A stretch of 64,000 nucleotides of DNA, from NCBI RefSeq assembly GCF_963662255.1, contig NC_085046.1, forward strand, positions 26,015,970-26,079,969. The letters are read 5' to 3'. This DNA comes from Cinclus cinclus (taxonomy: Eukaryota > Chordata > Aves > Passeriformes > Cinclidae). Positions 22,961 to 36,566 of the stretch are shown here, piece by piece; position 1 is the first letter of the stretch; each line of letters opens with the position of its first letter. A program made the translations under genes and the position numbers. The notes under the pieces were generated by a model. That model did no database searches and was not told where the DNA came from. It saw only the letters and a program-made list of their open reading frames with translations.

Positions 22961-25900
22961 CTCTTTTTTGTCTGAGGAAAACATCATATAATCTGGAATA
23001 TTCATTTGGTCAGTACGAGTCAGCTACAGTGGCAGCCTCCTCTCACAGCTGCTTATGCACCTCCATCCAACTCACACCCTCTTGCACTGTTCAGCAATAG
23101 CTAAAACATTGGTGCGCTATCAACATTGTCTTGGTCACAAATCAAAATCAACACAAGCTGCTATGACTAAAACTAACTCTATCACTGAGGAAACCAGTAC
23201 AAAACCTTATTATAACTGCATTCGTTTACAATAAAGGTGTTGATGAACATTAAAAACATTAGAACACTATTTGAACCTCTACAGTGTTTCTCCAATTCCT
23301 GTGAGCTGTAAGGTTCACTCAAAAGATTTACATGGAGTTATATCTAGGAAGGATATATCTATTCTATCTGCTTTAGCCTGTATTTGTGAGATCTTTCAAG
23401 TCCAGTGTCAGATCCAGCTATCAAATTGGTGCTAATTCCTGGGTAACATGTTAACCAATATTAGCAGGCAGGGCCTGTAAATGGTTTAACATTATTAACT
23501 GCATTGTCAGAAAAAAGACTGAGCACTTAAAAGTTCTTTGCTTATGGTTTAAGGCTGAGTGGGACTGATCTTACACATTTAAGATTTTTAGGGTTTTATC
23601 TTCTACATCTGTATGGATCACCCTGTGCTTCTGTTCAGTCAAAGGATAAAATTAGGCTCAAAGCTCAGTTAATCTGACCTATTTTATCTACATCACTTCT
23701 AGATGTACTTTAGGTATTTTGTTCAGAATACGATGAACCAAAGATGTTCTTTCACCTATTTCATGACAAAACAAATCTATGTGATCTAGACGACAGACTT
23801 GGGTGTAGTTTACCACACTTTACCAGATTAACCCAGATACAAATCATCTCATGGCTGATTTTATTTTCTTTTTGACACCAACTAGCCCTGCCATCTAAAC
23901 TACTCTAAATGTTGCAATGTTTTCATGAACACAATGGTTTGTAATGCAAAATTGTCAAAGCTCTAAGCAAAAGTTCTAGCATAGTGAGTTAATTTATCTA
24001 CTCACACTCAAGCACACATTATAAAAGGGTTCAGTCAGATAACAGTTTTTGCAGGAAGGTTTAACTATTATCTTAGCATCAGAAGGCCATTAGAAACATA
24101 ATTTAGGCATATTACATGGCCACAGGTTAAAAAAATAGTCTCAGATATTCCGGTGAAATAATCTCAATATGAGAAATTTTAACAAGCTCCTATGTTTTTA
24201 TTGAATCAGTACCACCATATTCTGTGTTCCACTAAAGCAATACAAGGAATCTCCTAATCGCTGTAGACCACCAGTGCTACTCATTAATCCAGTGTACTTA
24301 TTAATTAAATGTTATAATAGTAATAGTGATAATAACAGTATTTTCTTCCAATGTTATTTATGCTGGGAGAAATTCACTCATTTAGGATTCTCAGCAAGAT
24401 ATTTCTTTACACCTTGAAAATGATTTCTAAGTCCTTGACAAATATTCTGGAGAGATAAAGGGTATTAAAACTGGCAAATGATAAGAGATGAGATTGGATG
24501 CTGAATCCTCAGTTACACAGCTTTAGTGGTTATGGACTTTAACAGAAGGGCAGCAGCATTTATTTTAGGAAATTCTGTCTCTGACAAACAAAAGACACTT
24601 CTACAGAAGATAAACTTTTATTTTGCTGTAACTGAAAAGCTGCCTCACTGTTACAGCAATAACTTTCTCTGTAGGATGGATATGTTTGCTAACACAAGCA
24701 CCCAGACATTCCCTGTGATAGTAGACATGGTGAAAGAGAAAGATTTCACAGTTTGCGTTTTTCCCTTCCTATATATTTCACCTTTCCATAAGGTGTTATT
24801 AATTTTATAATAATGTATATAGTATTAATATACTATTTCACTATTTTTGTGTCTCTTGCCTTTACCCTAGCTTTTGCACTTGTCATGGACCACCAAGCAT
24901 CTCATGCAAAAACAATGTAAGTGTATAACAAGGCAAAGAGGGCACTGATTTAAAAAAGAAAACAAGATGAGAAATAAGATGAAGTACAGTAAGGTTCCAT
25001 CAGTTTCACTAGGTCCATTTAAAATACGGCTGTACTACCTCTTGGCTTTAGTGAGTTTCACGAGCTTGATTCTTCCTAGTTATGCTTAGAGGCCTGAAAA
25101 GATCCTTACATTTTGCCTTTCAAGGTTTGTACAGAAAATAACTGACTAAACTGTTAGAGCTGTGCTAACTTTTGGCATCAATACACATTGTTTCTTTACA
25201 GAAAATTAGCAAGACACTGTAATCCTGAAAACCTGAACCATAGAGAATTAAAGTTTTTTCACATCATTTTGTAAATCACATAATTAGAGGTGCAGGAATT
25301 GTAGATTTGGGAGTGGCAATATCTGCTAAATATTACTTTTTCTCTATATTTTCTTTTCTAAGAATTTCAGGAATGACTGTGTTACATCTCAGAGTCATTT
25401 CGTTCTTTGTTCACGTACCTTTGTGTTGCTTGAATTCAATTCACATCTAAACTTCACAAACACAATGTTTAGAGATTTACTTACTTTCAAATAAAACCTG
25501 AGAATGCAGAGAAACAGATAATAGCTTCAGGGAGTTCAGGAAATCTATCATTAAGTATTGGCAAAAAACAAACTGCTGTTACAACTGAAAGTGGATGCAG
25601 GCCATCAAAATGATACTACACACTGTTTGACAAGTTCTCCATTCCCTGTAACAGGAAGTGAAACACATATCTGGAATGCAGACCACTGTTTGGAGATATG
25701 CAAAATTAGGAGTCTGAATCTGGAGCTGGAAGAATTCTTCTAAGGTCTAATGTTCTAACCCATCTGTGGCAGTGGCTGTAATGGGTGTTTAAGTATCAAA
25801 AGAGTTGAATACAATGAGAGTTCTGGAGGATAGTGTCCCTGTCATCCAGTAATTAATAGTTATGGAAATTTCTACCAAAAATTACCTGCCCTCTTCGTTA

Positions 25901-27329
25901 AGTACATCACTAGTAACTACTGCCTTGGGCTACCCTTGCTGACAATGTCAGACAGACAAATAATTCAACAACTGCAGTTATCAGTACAGATACATCAATC
26001 TGTGTAACTCTTCTAGATTCTTCCTGATATCAACCCGTACAAATAAATGGGGGTTTTAATACCTTCTTCTTTATCATGTATTTTTATATCTTAACTTTCA
26101 ACTAAAATAGTAGCTGTCACACTGAGGAACAGATTTTCATCTGTTTATCTCTCAAATGACTGTTTTGACTACAGACTAGTACTTTTGAATTTCCCCAGTT
26201 TGATACAACTAATTTGCCAGTCTTCATTAAAGACATTAACTTCTCTACAGAAAAAGAGCATTCCCCTTCTTTCATTCACACAGAGAAATATGTGCCCTTG
26301 TTTTATGATGTTTCTTCATTTTCCAGCTGCATACAGAGGTAATCCAACCGGCTATTTTGAATTCAACAGCTATAAAATTAGACACGATGATTTTTTTTTT
26401 TTAGTGCAACAGAATGATTCCTAGGAATGTCATGTGAAAAATGAGTATATTTACCTGCTCTCAAAAACTCTGTGGCCAGAACTGAATAACTTATGCATTT
26501 TCACATTTATGTCAGATTCTTGGAATTACATGCAAGAACAGGGCTATAGTTTTTAAAATCCTTTGCATGTGTAATCTCACAGTTGCTGCAAATCAGCATG
26601 ATTTGAAGACAGAAGTAATTTGCTGCAGTGCATGCTTCCACTGTATTTTTATACACACTAATTCACTTTTTGGAAATCCATACTACAGGATGATACAAGT
26701 AAAAAGGAGCAGAGTAAACAATACATATCCTAAATTCTGGCATTCCTAAATAGAATGATTAATTGTAATTATTTTGCTGTAAATTTGGCAAAAACAGTTA
26801 ATATAAATAGAAATGTCTGTTAGAAAAACAGGTTAGAAACAAACATGTTTGTACACTGAATAGGTAGATAATAAAACATCTGAGGTATGTATATGTTTAT
26901 ATATATTTATGTCTACTTATTTCAGATTAAGTATTAATGTTAAACTGCAAGCACTGTACTAACTGCACATAATAAGAACTTATTCAAATGTTATGGCTCC
27001 ACCTTTGATAAAATTTTATTGGAAATCTGCTCATAAAAACTCATAAAAATTTATAATTTCTTGGACTGCAATTTCAAGTAACAGCCTATAGTGATTTTTA
27101 AACATTAAATTAGAAATTGTATTGTAAAATTAAACTGCTGCTTAATGCATAATAATATTTCATTTAAAACTTCCAGCAACATGTTGTGGTAATATTTAAA
27201 TAAAGAGGAAAAGTTATTAAAAAGTTCCTTCATTGCAGTACAATTTTAAAATTAATTGCCTTTGTCTTAAATATGTGAAGTATTTTGGCAGAATGCTTAA
27301 AACAGAAAGCTAATGGAATACAGCTGTTC
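22961..27329. other. Unique AT-rich DNA, no gene recognised
   Basis: The longest frame is 24526-24810 plus (94 codons) with no known domain. Nothing resembling CR1, an LTR or a structured RNA was seen. The last 300 bp before 27290 are particularly AT-rich. Confidence 0.6.
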
Positions 27330-27690
27330 AAAGCTAAGTAAGATGAGTCAATGGTGAAGATGACCAACCTGACTGAGCAGAGAAATTTGTCTGCAACTCA
27401 AGAAGAAAAAGAGAATTTATGACATTTGGTGGAACAGGTAGGAAGCAGAGAATACAAAGATGTTGTGAGGTTATGCATGGAGAAAATTAAAAGTTCAGCT
27501 AGAACTTTTTCCAGGTAGTGCCATAAAAGACAATAAAAATGTCTCTCTAACTAAATCATCAGCTAAAGAGGGTCTAAGGAGAATCTCTATCCTTTAAAGG
27601 ATGTGGGAGGAAACATAGTGACAAAGGATGAGGAAGAGTTTGAGGCTCTTAATTCCTTCTACAGTAAGACCAGTTATTCTCCAGGTATCC
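27330..27690 (+). mobile_element. CR1 LINE internal fragment (ORF2 region), plus strand
   Basis: The sequence follows the CR1 coding strand between the endonuclease and reverse-transcriptase parts of ORF2. Recognisable blocks in order: ACTCAAGAAGAAAAAGAG, TACAAAGATGTTGTGAGG, TTATGCATGGAGAAAATTA, AAAGACAATAAAAATG, AAGGAGAATCTCTATCCTTT, GGATGAGGAAGAGTTTGAGG, and AGTAAGACCAGTTATTCTCC. It lacks about 18 bases just before the last block compared with the CR1 that I remember. The reading frame is broken by stops and small gaps, so it makes no protein. Unusually for CR1, it is an internal piece without the 3' end. It stops abruptly at about 27690, where an opposite-strand CR1 piece begins. The left edge is approximate. 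Confidence 0.8.
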
Positions 27691-27965
27691 ATGCCTTGCC
27701 CTGCCACTACACACCTTAGTAAAAATTCCCTCTCAAGCCTACTTTAGGCATTGGCAGACTGCTGCTTGGTCCTCCTGGAGCCTTATTCAGGCTGAATAAT
27801 CCCAGCTCTCTCAGCCTGTCTTCATAGGAGAGGTGCTCCATCCCTCTGATCATGTTGGGGGCCTCCTCTGAACTTGCTCCAGTAGGTCTGTGTCATTCTT
27901 ATACTGGGGGCCCCAGAGCTGTGCACAGTGCTCCAGGTGGGGTCTCATCAGAGTGGAGTACAGGG
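27691..27965 (-). mobile_element. CR1 LINE fragment near the 3' end, minus strand
   Basis: In plus-strand reading this is the complement of CR1: CTGCCACTACACACC, AAAAATTCCCTCTCAAGCC, CCTGGAGCCTTATTCAGGC, AATCCCAGCTCTCTCAGCC, TGTCTTCATAGGAGAGGTGC, CCCTCTGATCATGTTGGGGG, ACTGGGGGCCCCAGAGCTG, CTCCAGGTGGGGTCTCATCA, GAGTGGAGTA. It is less diverged than the CR1 at 7.1 kb. Its expected 3' terminal sequence, which should lie to the left, is missing and replaced by the plus-strand CR1 piece. Its right edge runs straight into a poly(A) run. Confidence 0.92.
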
Positions 27966-27982
27966 AAAAAAAAAAAAAAAAA
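27966..27982. repeat. Poly(A) run, 17 A, at a CR1 edge
   Basis: It begins directly after GGAGTACAGGG of the minus-strand CR1. CR1 elements do not end in poly(A), so this is either a local A expansion of the GGGGAGAA that normally follows in CR1, or the tail of a retrocopied chimeric transcript on the plus strand. Confidence 0.95.
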
Positions 27983-30900
27983 GATAAATTTATAACTTTA
28001 CCATATTCCCTGTGTTACTTACTATATGAAGATGGAGCATCTGAAAGACAGGCACAATGTCAAAAAAAAGCTCTGATAAGGGAATGTTAAATTCAATAGA
28101 TGGAATAATTATTACTCTGATTCACTAACAACTTCTGTTATTTATTTATATTGTCCATTTGTCCCTCAATTTGTGTTTGTGTAAAGCCAGAAAATTGTTC
28201 CTGAAAATTTCAAATTAAATAAATCACTCTAATACCAACCCTGAAGGGAAGGTTACAAATGTTGGAGGAAGCTTAATCTGAGTCAATAGCCAGAGAGGAT
28301 TCACTCATTTCTTTTTATGCTTAAATGTAGCCTGCAGTTTCTCATATGGCTGGAAGAAACTGTGGGTGGCTGATAAGTATCAGGAAATTCTCTCAGCTTG
28401 AACTGCTTCTCAGTGTTTTGTCAAAGCAAAAGACATAAACACTGAAAAGAGTTTTGTGGTAATTCATTTTTCTGCCCTTTTCAGAGCTAATTAAACACAG
28501 AAACTTTCTATATCATCTATCAACTGGGTTTTATTTATTTATTGTAGAAAATAACCCCATCAAATATCAAAAGCAACAAATGATAAGAAATAATCCAGCA
28601 TTCTGTGTGCTAAAGCTAAAATGCACATTAATGGAGCACCAACAAGTTTGACAAAATGCCATGGCATAATTATTTCCTAATTAGCTAGTGTAGTCAAACA
28701 TGTAGGATTTACTGCTACTTACATAATTTTTCATTGTAGAACTTAAAAAGGGAAATGATAATGGCTTCATGCTGTAAAGATGATTCTTTTTGGTTTTGGC
28801 TCATCTGCCTAGATAGTTTCAAAATGACATTGTATGCTGAAGCACCTCATGTTTAGTGTTATTTTTGATTAAATTTTGAAATCTCCCTAGAGTATGAAAC
28901 ACAAAATGACAAAGACACTGAATTGAATAACAAGTGCATGCTACAACTCTGTGTTACGTTGAGCTAGCCAAGATCCTAATGCCAAGTCTTTATTGTAAAT
29001 CACATTGATCTATAATCACAATTAACTGTTTAGCTTTTCTTTTCACAGTCTTTGGAAATAAATCAATGCATCATACAGAATCAGTATCAAATAGGGGAAA
29101 CAGAAAAGTATTTCTGCCTAGAAATACTATAAACTTAGATTGCTCTGAATTATTACAGATTTTTTAATATTTAAAACTAAAAATGAGAAATGTAATTTCT
29201 TTCCTTTTTTAAATAAAATAAAATGTTTGCATAAGTCTTTATTTAAAGAAAAAAATTCTGAAGGCTTTTTTGAATTCTGAAAGGAGTGATCTAATGAGAT
29301 GTATTTTTCAGCTTGAGGAAAAAAAACTACAATTTAAACTCAACAGATTGATCCAGGTCAATCTGAATATAAAAGGCTGGCTTTTTATAAAGTGTCTGTG
29401 CTCCCAAACTGAGAGCACACAAGTATGTTGAGAGAATAATACACTCAAATTCTATTGTGACATTTTGATGGAGCATTTGATGGAAAGCATTTTACCAAAA
29501 AAGTTTCATATTTCTCCTAACATGGAAAGAAGAAACATTGGAGATGATTTTACCACACTGTGACACCTCTATCTTCTGCAGTTCACAGCTCATGTTTAGT
29601 AACCTACTGGTTATGAGAAGGGCATTGTCATATCCAAACAAACAAGGCAATGTAAAGATAAACAGAGTGAAATCATGTGCACTGGAATTTTTTAAAAATA
29701 GTAACATTCTATCCTTAGATGAAGATTCTGGGACCAAGAGATTCTTAATATCCTCAGCATGGCAAGAAATCAGCTTTAGATATCTTCTATACCCTGTCAT
29801 GTCCAACCAAGCAGTAGAATGTAAGTAGAATGCATAATAACTCAGCACAACCATGTCAGCTCCTAATAACCCCACACAGACACGTGTGGATTTTCTGATA
29901 AATACTGATATGACCCTATTTTGTTTAGCTTAATAAAGTCACACCACAGTTTAATGCCTAAATATCCATACAATTATAAAGGTAATGTAGACCAGAGCCA
30001 ATTATATGTTACATGGAGACTGTGGGTAAGGAACTGTTTGCACTCTGCCATCTAAATGTACCTCATCAAGCAATTGATAATTTAACTCATTTTATGTAAC
30101 TTAAAGTTGTACTTTTTAATCAAAAAGCAGTTGAATAAAATAGGATCTGGTAGGTTGAATATCCAAAACTGCTCATTTGCATTTTTTTTCATTGCATGTA
30201 CACATGTAGTGTCTGTTTCTTTCATTCTCCACTTCTCAAAACTTAAATTTTCAGAAAACCATTGTTGAGATTCAGAGTGCATGTTGTATACTACAGGGAC
30301 CCTGTATAAAAACTTTATATTTTCAAAAAAAGGGGAATTTCCAATTAATAAGGTCACATATCTAGACAAAGATGAACACTTGTCTTCACTATTGCACAGA
30401 AACATGGAGTCAGAAGGGGAATGAAGAGCATGGAAACATTTGCAGCACCTTCTGTGGTTTTTCAAGTTGGCAGCAGTCTCTTATTTCAGAACTGACTCTT
30501 TTATAAGCGTGTTTTGAACAAGAATAGTGTGCCTCAGGTCAGGCATTTCTCATTCAGCAGTAAGGAAAACAGGTCAAGGAGAAGACTCAGAACACATGTG
30601 CAGAAGAAATGTCATCACCCCCACCTCTATTGCTGAGTGAGCCATAGGTCTGACTTCAGTGACCAACTGCACATATTACAGTGTTGAAGGATGCCTACCT
30701 TTTCTGCAGTGCTTTTCATCACCACATCTTAAAGTCCTTAAAGCTGGTTGGGTTTTTTCTTCTACCATGTCCTTATTTCTATATACTTTTTTCAGGGCTT
30801 CTACTCATAATTAAACATATGTATAAAGCTTCCTGTAATTTTGAAAATTAATAGATAATTTTACAAATACTTCTTCCAAAAGAAAGAAATTTACCTTACC

Positions 30901-33900
30901 TGGGTGCAGATGTCCCTGAGGTGAATTAATTTTCTCACTATTTAGTCTCTGGCAATTGACATAGTACTTACCTGTAGACTTAACTGATTTGTCATTTTGT
31001 TTGAAATATCCCTTGCAAAACATAAAAGTGGTTTCAAACCTTAGTATTCTTTATACACTGAAAGTTGTACAGACTTTCAAACCAACAGACAAATTTTATC
31101 TAAAGGAATTAGACATTTGTCCACCAGCATTGGCTTCAAAAAAAAAACAGATATGATCCTGAAGAAACAGCAGCCTGTTGACTAATAAGGAAATGGGTTA
31201 CAAGCCTTCAGAGGATAAACATTCCATAAGAGAGACTTCATGGACTGATTTCTGAAAGGGCAGGCCAGAATAGAATTGTAGAAACATATGATTTGAAAGA
31301 TCTTCAAGATGTAGCTATCTACAGTTCAATTGTCTAGACTAAGCTTGAGGCCTAGGATGTCTGCATAGGCAGTGTAGAAACAATTAAGGAGAACTATCTC
31401 CATAGATTTTTGAATGGAAAAAAAATATCCCTAAAAATGGAGGCAAAAGGAATTGCAGATTGTTCTCTGGAGATGCTCTCTTCCCAAATGATTAGACAGA
31501 TTAGAAGTCTATCATTTATGTACCTATACTTAAGCAAAGTAAATCCCAACTTCATTGTCTCAAAATTTTGAAATGTCTCCTCTAACATATAGCCATAACG
31601 TTCACTAAAAATATCACTCTGCTGATAGCCTTTGAAGTCAGTACTCCACAGCACTGGTCCTATCACTTTAATTATAAAGCTGTATTTTTGGAAGGATATT
31701 GGTTTATTACAGCAAAACCCAGTGAATTGGTGCTAACTTGTTTTGAATGCTCTAATTTTTCCATGGACTCAGAACTTTTACAATCTTGTTTTTAAATACC
31801 TCTGAGTCAAACTGCAAAAGCCAGACTTCCTACTGTAGGGCTGGTCACTCCTCAGCGTTCTGAACTCTGAAAACTTAAATGATAGTTCTGCTCTTGAATG
31901 TGTTTGCATTTTCCACAGCAGGATAATACATTTTCCTATTTATAAACTCAAAAATTCTACAGTGCTTACCATAACCTGCCTACACAAATGGAAGCTTATT
32001 TCTTTGTGCTCACCATGGTGTAGCTCATTTCTTGAGGCACAGAGAAGGACATTGTAAATAACATTGCAACACCCACTTCCCAGTTAATATTGAACAAACA
32101 GAATATATGGCTAGCCCATTTAGAGTAGAAAAAGTCAATAAATACATGAGTGGTTAGTCATATCTGTAATCTGCCACATACAACAACAAGAATCACCATT
32201 AAAAAGGTAAAAAAGGCTAATATTATAGGTCTTGCTTTAGCTTCACTAACTGTAAAAAAATTTGGCCTGCTCTTATTTCTCTTCCTTTCTTCCTGCTTCT
32301 ACCTGCATTACAAAGACAGCACTGTGATCAACACACTGATTTTGGTCAGAGGAGACTTGAGCTGAAGTCACGCAAGATACAAGCTGTGCCTTTCACTTAG
32401 TTATGCTGTGAACATATATGATTTACTATAGAACATTTCACAGCACAAATCACAGGTAAATCTAGAAGAAAAACAATTAAGTGAATTGGGAGAGGAAGTG
32501 AGATGAGGCAGCATCAGACAAAGCAACCACCTCTGCTGCTTAGCATTTAAAAGAGAGAGAGGTAAAATGAAATATTTTTGTGATGTTAAAATAGCAATTC
32601 CAATACTGAAGATAGCTTTAGTTTCAACTAACATTTTAAACTTTTGCAGTAAGGGAAAAAAAAGAAAACTACCACTGGAATTCACATTCTTAATGGCAAT
32701 TATCTATGGATTTAAGATATGGTAGTGTTTAAATTAAATTATGTTTCATATTTAGAAGCTGAGGTGATTACTGAAAGCTTAACTTGCCCACTGGCTTTGC
32801 ACTTGGTTCAGTTTCCAGGTCTCACTTTTTCTTTGCTGCTGACTTCTTGAAGGAATAAACAATATTAATTATTTCATGTTTATATGTCAACCAATTATGA
32901 AGGTAAGTTTTAGTCACTTTCATTTCCCTTGAAATGAAGAAAATAAAAGCTAAGGCAGTCCACCCACTGCTAAGTACTAAGAAAGAGAATCTTAAAACAC
33001 ACTTGATCCAAGAACATTATAAATTAACTGCAAAAAGGCAGTTGTAAAAACTTGAAAGAAAAGTGAAATTAAGTCATGGTATTATGTAAGTTTTTCTAAC
33101 CCTGAGAGAGCTGACTCTTTACAAAATAATTTATTTTTTGGTATCAAAGCACTTCAGTCTCAACTTACTTTTAATAGATGGCTTTAGTGACTGTATTTGT
33201 GATGGCAGAAACCTTAGGGAACACATTGCACCAGTGCTGTAGCTCATGAAGAAACAGACGCAGTGTAGTGTATCATGGCAGGCTGAAATGGAATTCCAGC
33301 CGTGTGAAGGTAAATTTTCCAGCTGTGCTAGCACAGATTGGAATAACTCACTCATGACTGCTGCAGAAGAAAGTGTCACTCTATATCTCAAACTGTAGCT
33401 ATCAACCACTTTGTAACACTGCCTGCAGCAAGCAGGGAAAAAATCAAAAGTAACAATGTGAGATGAATACGTTTCTGTGAAGTAACTTCCAGTATTACAA
33501 TATTTTTGCTCTGAGACTATGAATATTCAGGTATTTTTTAAAATGGGTATACTACAACTCCCATGATATTATTTTTTCCCTTAGAGTGGCTGTATTTTTA
33601 ACCATATTCAATGTGCTAGTGAAGATTGTTCTACTATCATGAGTAATAAATAAAGTTAGATATGTCCACACACAACTGTAAGACGGGAGTAGAACTACGA
33701 AAGGAATATACACTTGGGAAGATGATGCAGGATGATTGCAGGAGGACCCGGGGTATTGCAAAATGCACTCTTAAAAATATCAGTCACTAAATCAATAATG
33801 CATTATGTTTTCTTTGAAAAACAACAAGTGAATTTTGAGCAAGTGAATTTGTGGAATCAACAACACTGATTTTAACTAAGCACACTTTTCCCTATTCAAC

Positions 33901-35970
33901 AGTTCAGAAGTCACACTGAGCCTCTCAGGTCTTATTTCTGTGATTAAAATTCGTATCAGACATCCAGCTCTTTGGCTTATGCTTACAGGAAATGGGATTT
34001 CTAAATTGGTTTCCTATCTAATGCAGGCTTGGAGTAGTTTGGAATTCAAGATCAGACAAATACAAGTCTTTGAACAGGGACACAGGATCCTAAAATGTGC
34101 AAAAATATCAACAGAAGATATATATTAACATCACTGAGTATAGATAATGCTTCTCTTCCCCGTCTTCATTCCTGGCCTCATGATACCTTGCAATACACAG
34201 AATGTGAAGCATTACCTTCAAAAGGAAAGTCCAGCATAAAAATAAACAAGAGAACTGAAGATAGGAACGATGAAGAGTGCCAAAATTCTAATGGTTCCTA
34301 GAACATATAAATAGGAGGATCCTTTTTAGAGCACATATCCTATTATTTTGTCAAGGCTATGAACTTCTTTTGAAGTAGTAATTGTCTTTTTTCCCAACTG
34401 TGGCAGTACAAACTCATTCCTGACTAGACTTTCTAAACTAATTTCCCTTGAAGTATTTTAGATTTCATATCATCTCAAAAATGACCAACTTAATTTTAGT
34501 TGGTATCTGGTCTCACCATTACTGAATTCAGACATAAAAAATCATCAGACAAAGCAATCCTGTACTAAAATAGTAATAAATAAGCTGGAATATAGATATG
34601 TTCTCATTAAAATTTTTTCAGTTTTATATGAAAATTTAGTTGTTTCTGTACCCATATCAGGGGCAGTCTATAATTATCATCTATGCAGTCTCTTGTTTAT
34701 ATGTTTATACCTATAAATCAAAACAGAACATTTTATCAACTGTGAAGGAAAAGGAAAATCTTCCTCTGCTCTTATGCAAGAAATACATAAAATGAGGACA
34801 TGACCCTCGGTGCCTCACAGCCGCTTACACCTCTCTCCTTACTACATACACATCTGGGTGCTTTACATGACTCAGTGAAAACTTACAGTACCTTGGTGGT
34901 TCATATTTTTCAGTTTGCTCGAAAGGAAAGGAAAATGCCTCTTCAGGTGATACTGTGCCTTCTGTGCTCTCATCCTTTTTCCAGCACACATTTCACATAC
35001 CACTAATCTCATAATTTCTGACTTTTGGCTGGTAGCGTAATGACTTTCTGTAGGATTTTAAATCCTCTCAGAAAAACTGTGCAGCCACTTAAAAATAACA
35101 CTCCTTCCTGAGCCAACTAAACCTTTCAAACACCTAGAAAAGGCCCTAGAACAAGTAACTACTAAACCTCTAAAAACTGGAGTCCATAACTATTTTTACA
35201 GTAGGATTTAAAGTCGTTGAACTGTGTCTGTTTAAACAACACTTATTTCAGTGAAAATCTTCATTAGCTGTTTGGCAAATTCACTCAACTTCTGCCAGCT
35301 GCAGGACTGGATAGAAAATGAACTCTAATTGGACTTTGAGGTAGCAAATTCGACACTCTACAGAAAAAGAACTATCTGAAAATTAGCAGCTGGGGTTTAA
35401 GTTTGTTTTGGTTTGTTTAATTTTGATACTTCTTTCACCACAGATGCTTTGAAACAGATGAAAATTATTTATTCCAGACCCAACCAGCTTTTCACCAGCT
35501 GTATAAAAGTCAAACTGGGTGGAAGAGGAGATACTCAATTTAGTATTCCTCTATTTAAATTTGACTCAAGCATCCATGAAAAATATTAGGCTCTATTTAC
35601 AGACTATTTATAAAAAGCAGAAGGAAAATTAAACTAAACTGCCAGAAAGAAGGTGCATGCCTGCACAACTCAAGGCAGTGATTTAAGAGTGATTTTCAGC
35701 ACCTGGTGACAGCAAAAGTGTATAACTATGCCCTGTCTCTCTCCTTTGTATTCCTATGCATTGTCATGCCACATGAAAACAAAAAGCTACAGGAAGGAAA
35801 CAATTTTCAAAAGCCTGGTCCCAGGTGCAGTTACATAGAATTGGTATGACTACTGTACACCCAGGTCAAAGTATCCTGGCAGTCTCAGAAGAGGAAACAT
35901 CAAGAAACCTAATGTTGAAGTACAAGTTCCTAATGAGATGCTGCAAAACCACACCCTAAAGCAAAAAAAA
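27983..35970. other. Unique AT-rich DNA; one possible ancient CR1 tail
   Basis: Two overlapping frames at 29492-29875 (minus, 127 codons) and 29538-29828 (plus, 96 codons), and a minus frame at 30082-30465 (127 codons), have no recognisable domain and occur in AT-rich context. Near 31273-31335 the sequence AGAATTGTAGAAACATATGA, followed by TTTGAAAGATCTTCAAGATG, looks like a decayed minus-sense CR1 terminus, but the downstream part does not follow CR1. No RNA gene was recognised. Confidence 0.55.
31273..31335 (-). mobile_element. Possible very old CR1 3' terminus
   Basis: The match to the usual complementary CR1 end (AGAATCATAGAATCAT, then GGTTGGAAAGACC, then TTCAAGATCATC) is partial and covers only about 60 bp. 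It could equally be chance in AT-rich DNA. Confidence 0.3.
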
Positions 35971-36053
35971 CAACCAACCAACCAACTAACCAACCAACCA
36001 AGTAACCAACCAACCAACCAAACAACCAACCAACCAACCAACCGACCAACCAA
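35971..36053. repeat. (AACC)n microsatellite, imperfect
   Basis: About 20 AACC tetramers with scattered changes (AACT, AAGT, AAAC, ACCG). It gives a Thr/Asn/Gln/Pro-repeat false frame on plus and Gly/Trp/Leu/Val-repeat false frames up to 191 codons on minus (35930-36505). Confidence 0.95.
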
Positions 36054-36089
36054 GCAAAAAAACAATTCAAACAAAAATCCTGTGAAAAA

Positions 36090-36112
36090 ACCCAACCCAA
36101 CCCAAACCAAAT
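36090..36112. repeat. (CCCAA)n short repeat
   Basis: CCCAACCCAACCCAAACC, a satellite tract 37 bp downstream of the AACC array and clearly related to it by slippage-type variation. Confidence 0.75.
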
Positions 36113-36566
36113 CAAGCTTCCTGAAAAGAAAAACCCACATGTGACTGTAGGAAAACTTGCATGCCCAGACAATGAGCCGGATGTACATACACACAAAATA
36201 TGTAGAATTTGTACAATAGCAACAGTAAGGAAATAAAATACTTGTAAGAGTTCCAGATGCCATAGGTTTCTAGAGATGAAACACACTTTTATATACTCCT
36301 GATAATCCTTGCTGCTCTCTTCTATGCTTTTTAATGTTTCATCATGACCCTCCTGAGATGGCAGTAATGACAACAGTATATATTCAACATATATACTCAC
36401 TGTAATTAGTAATGCTGTGTCAAAATAATGGTTTTCTTTTTGTTTAAAATTTGGTTTTAGTTTATTTTGGCAAAATTTATCACTCTTTGAAGAGTGGAAA
36501 TACATGGAAATAGCCTATTTGGAAAATAATACCAACTACACAAAGTAATCTGAAGATAATTATTCT
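36113..36566. other. Unique DNA between (AACC)n and CR1
   Basis: No gene, repeat family or RNA was recognised. The long minus-strand frame that crosses it owes its length partly to the AACC array. Confidence 0.6.

Noticed and set aside
29492..30465. Minus-strand frames of 127 codons each
   Set aside because: No domain; one overlaps a 96-codon plus-strand frame; the composition is as expected for chance frames.
31394..31680. Extension of the possible old CR1 end at 31.3 kb
   Set aside because: The sequence does not follow the CR1 order on either strand beyond about 60 bp.
35850..36505. Minus-strand frames of 137 and 191 codons with Gly/Trp/Leu/Val repeats that look like membrane segments
   Set aside because: The repeated part is the (AACC)n microsatellite read in reverse. 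The flanks show no domain or splice support.
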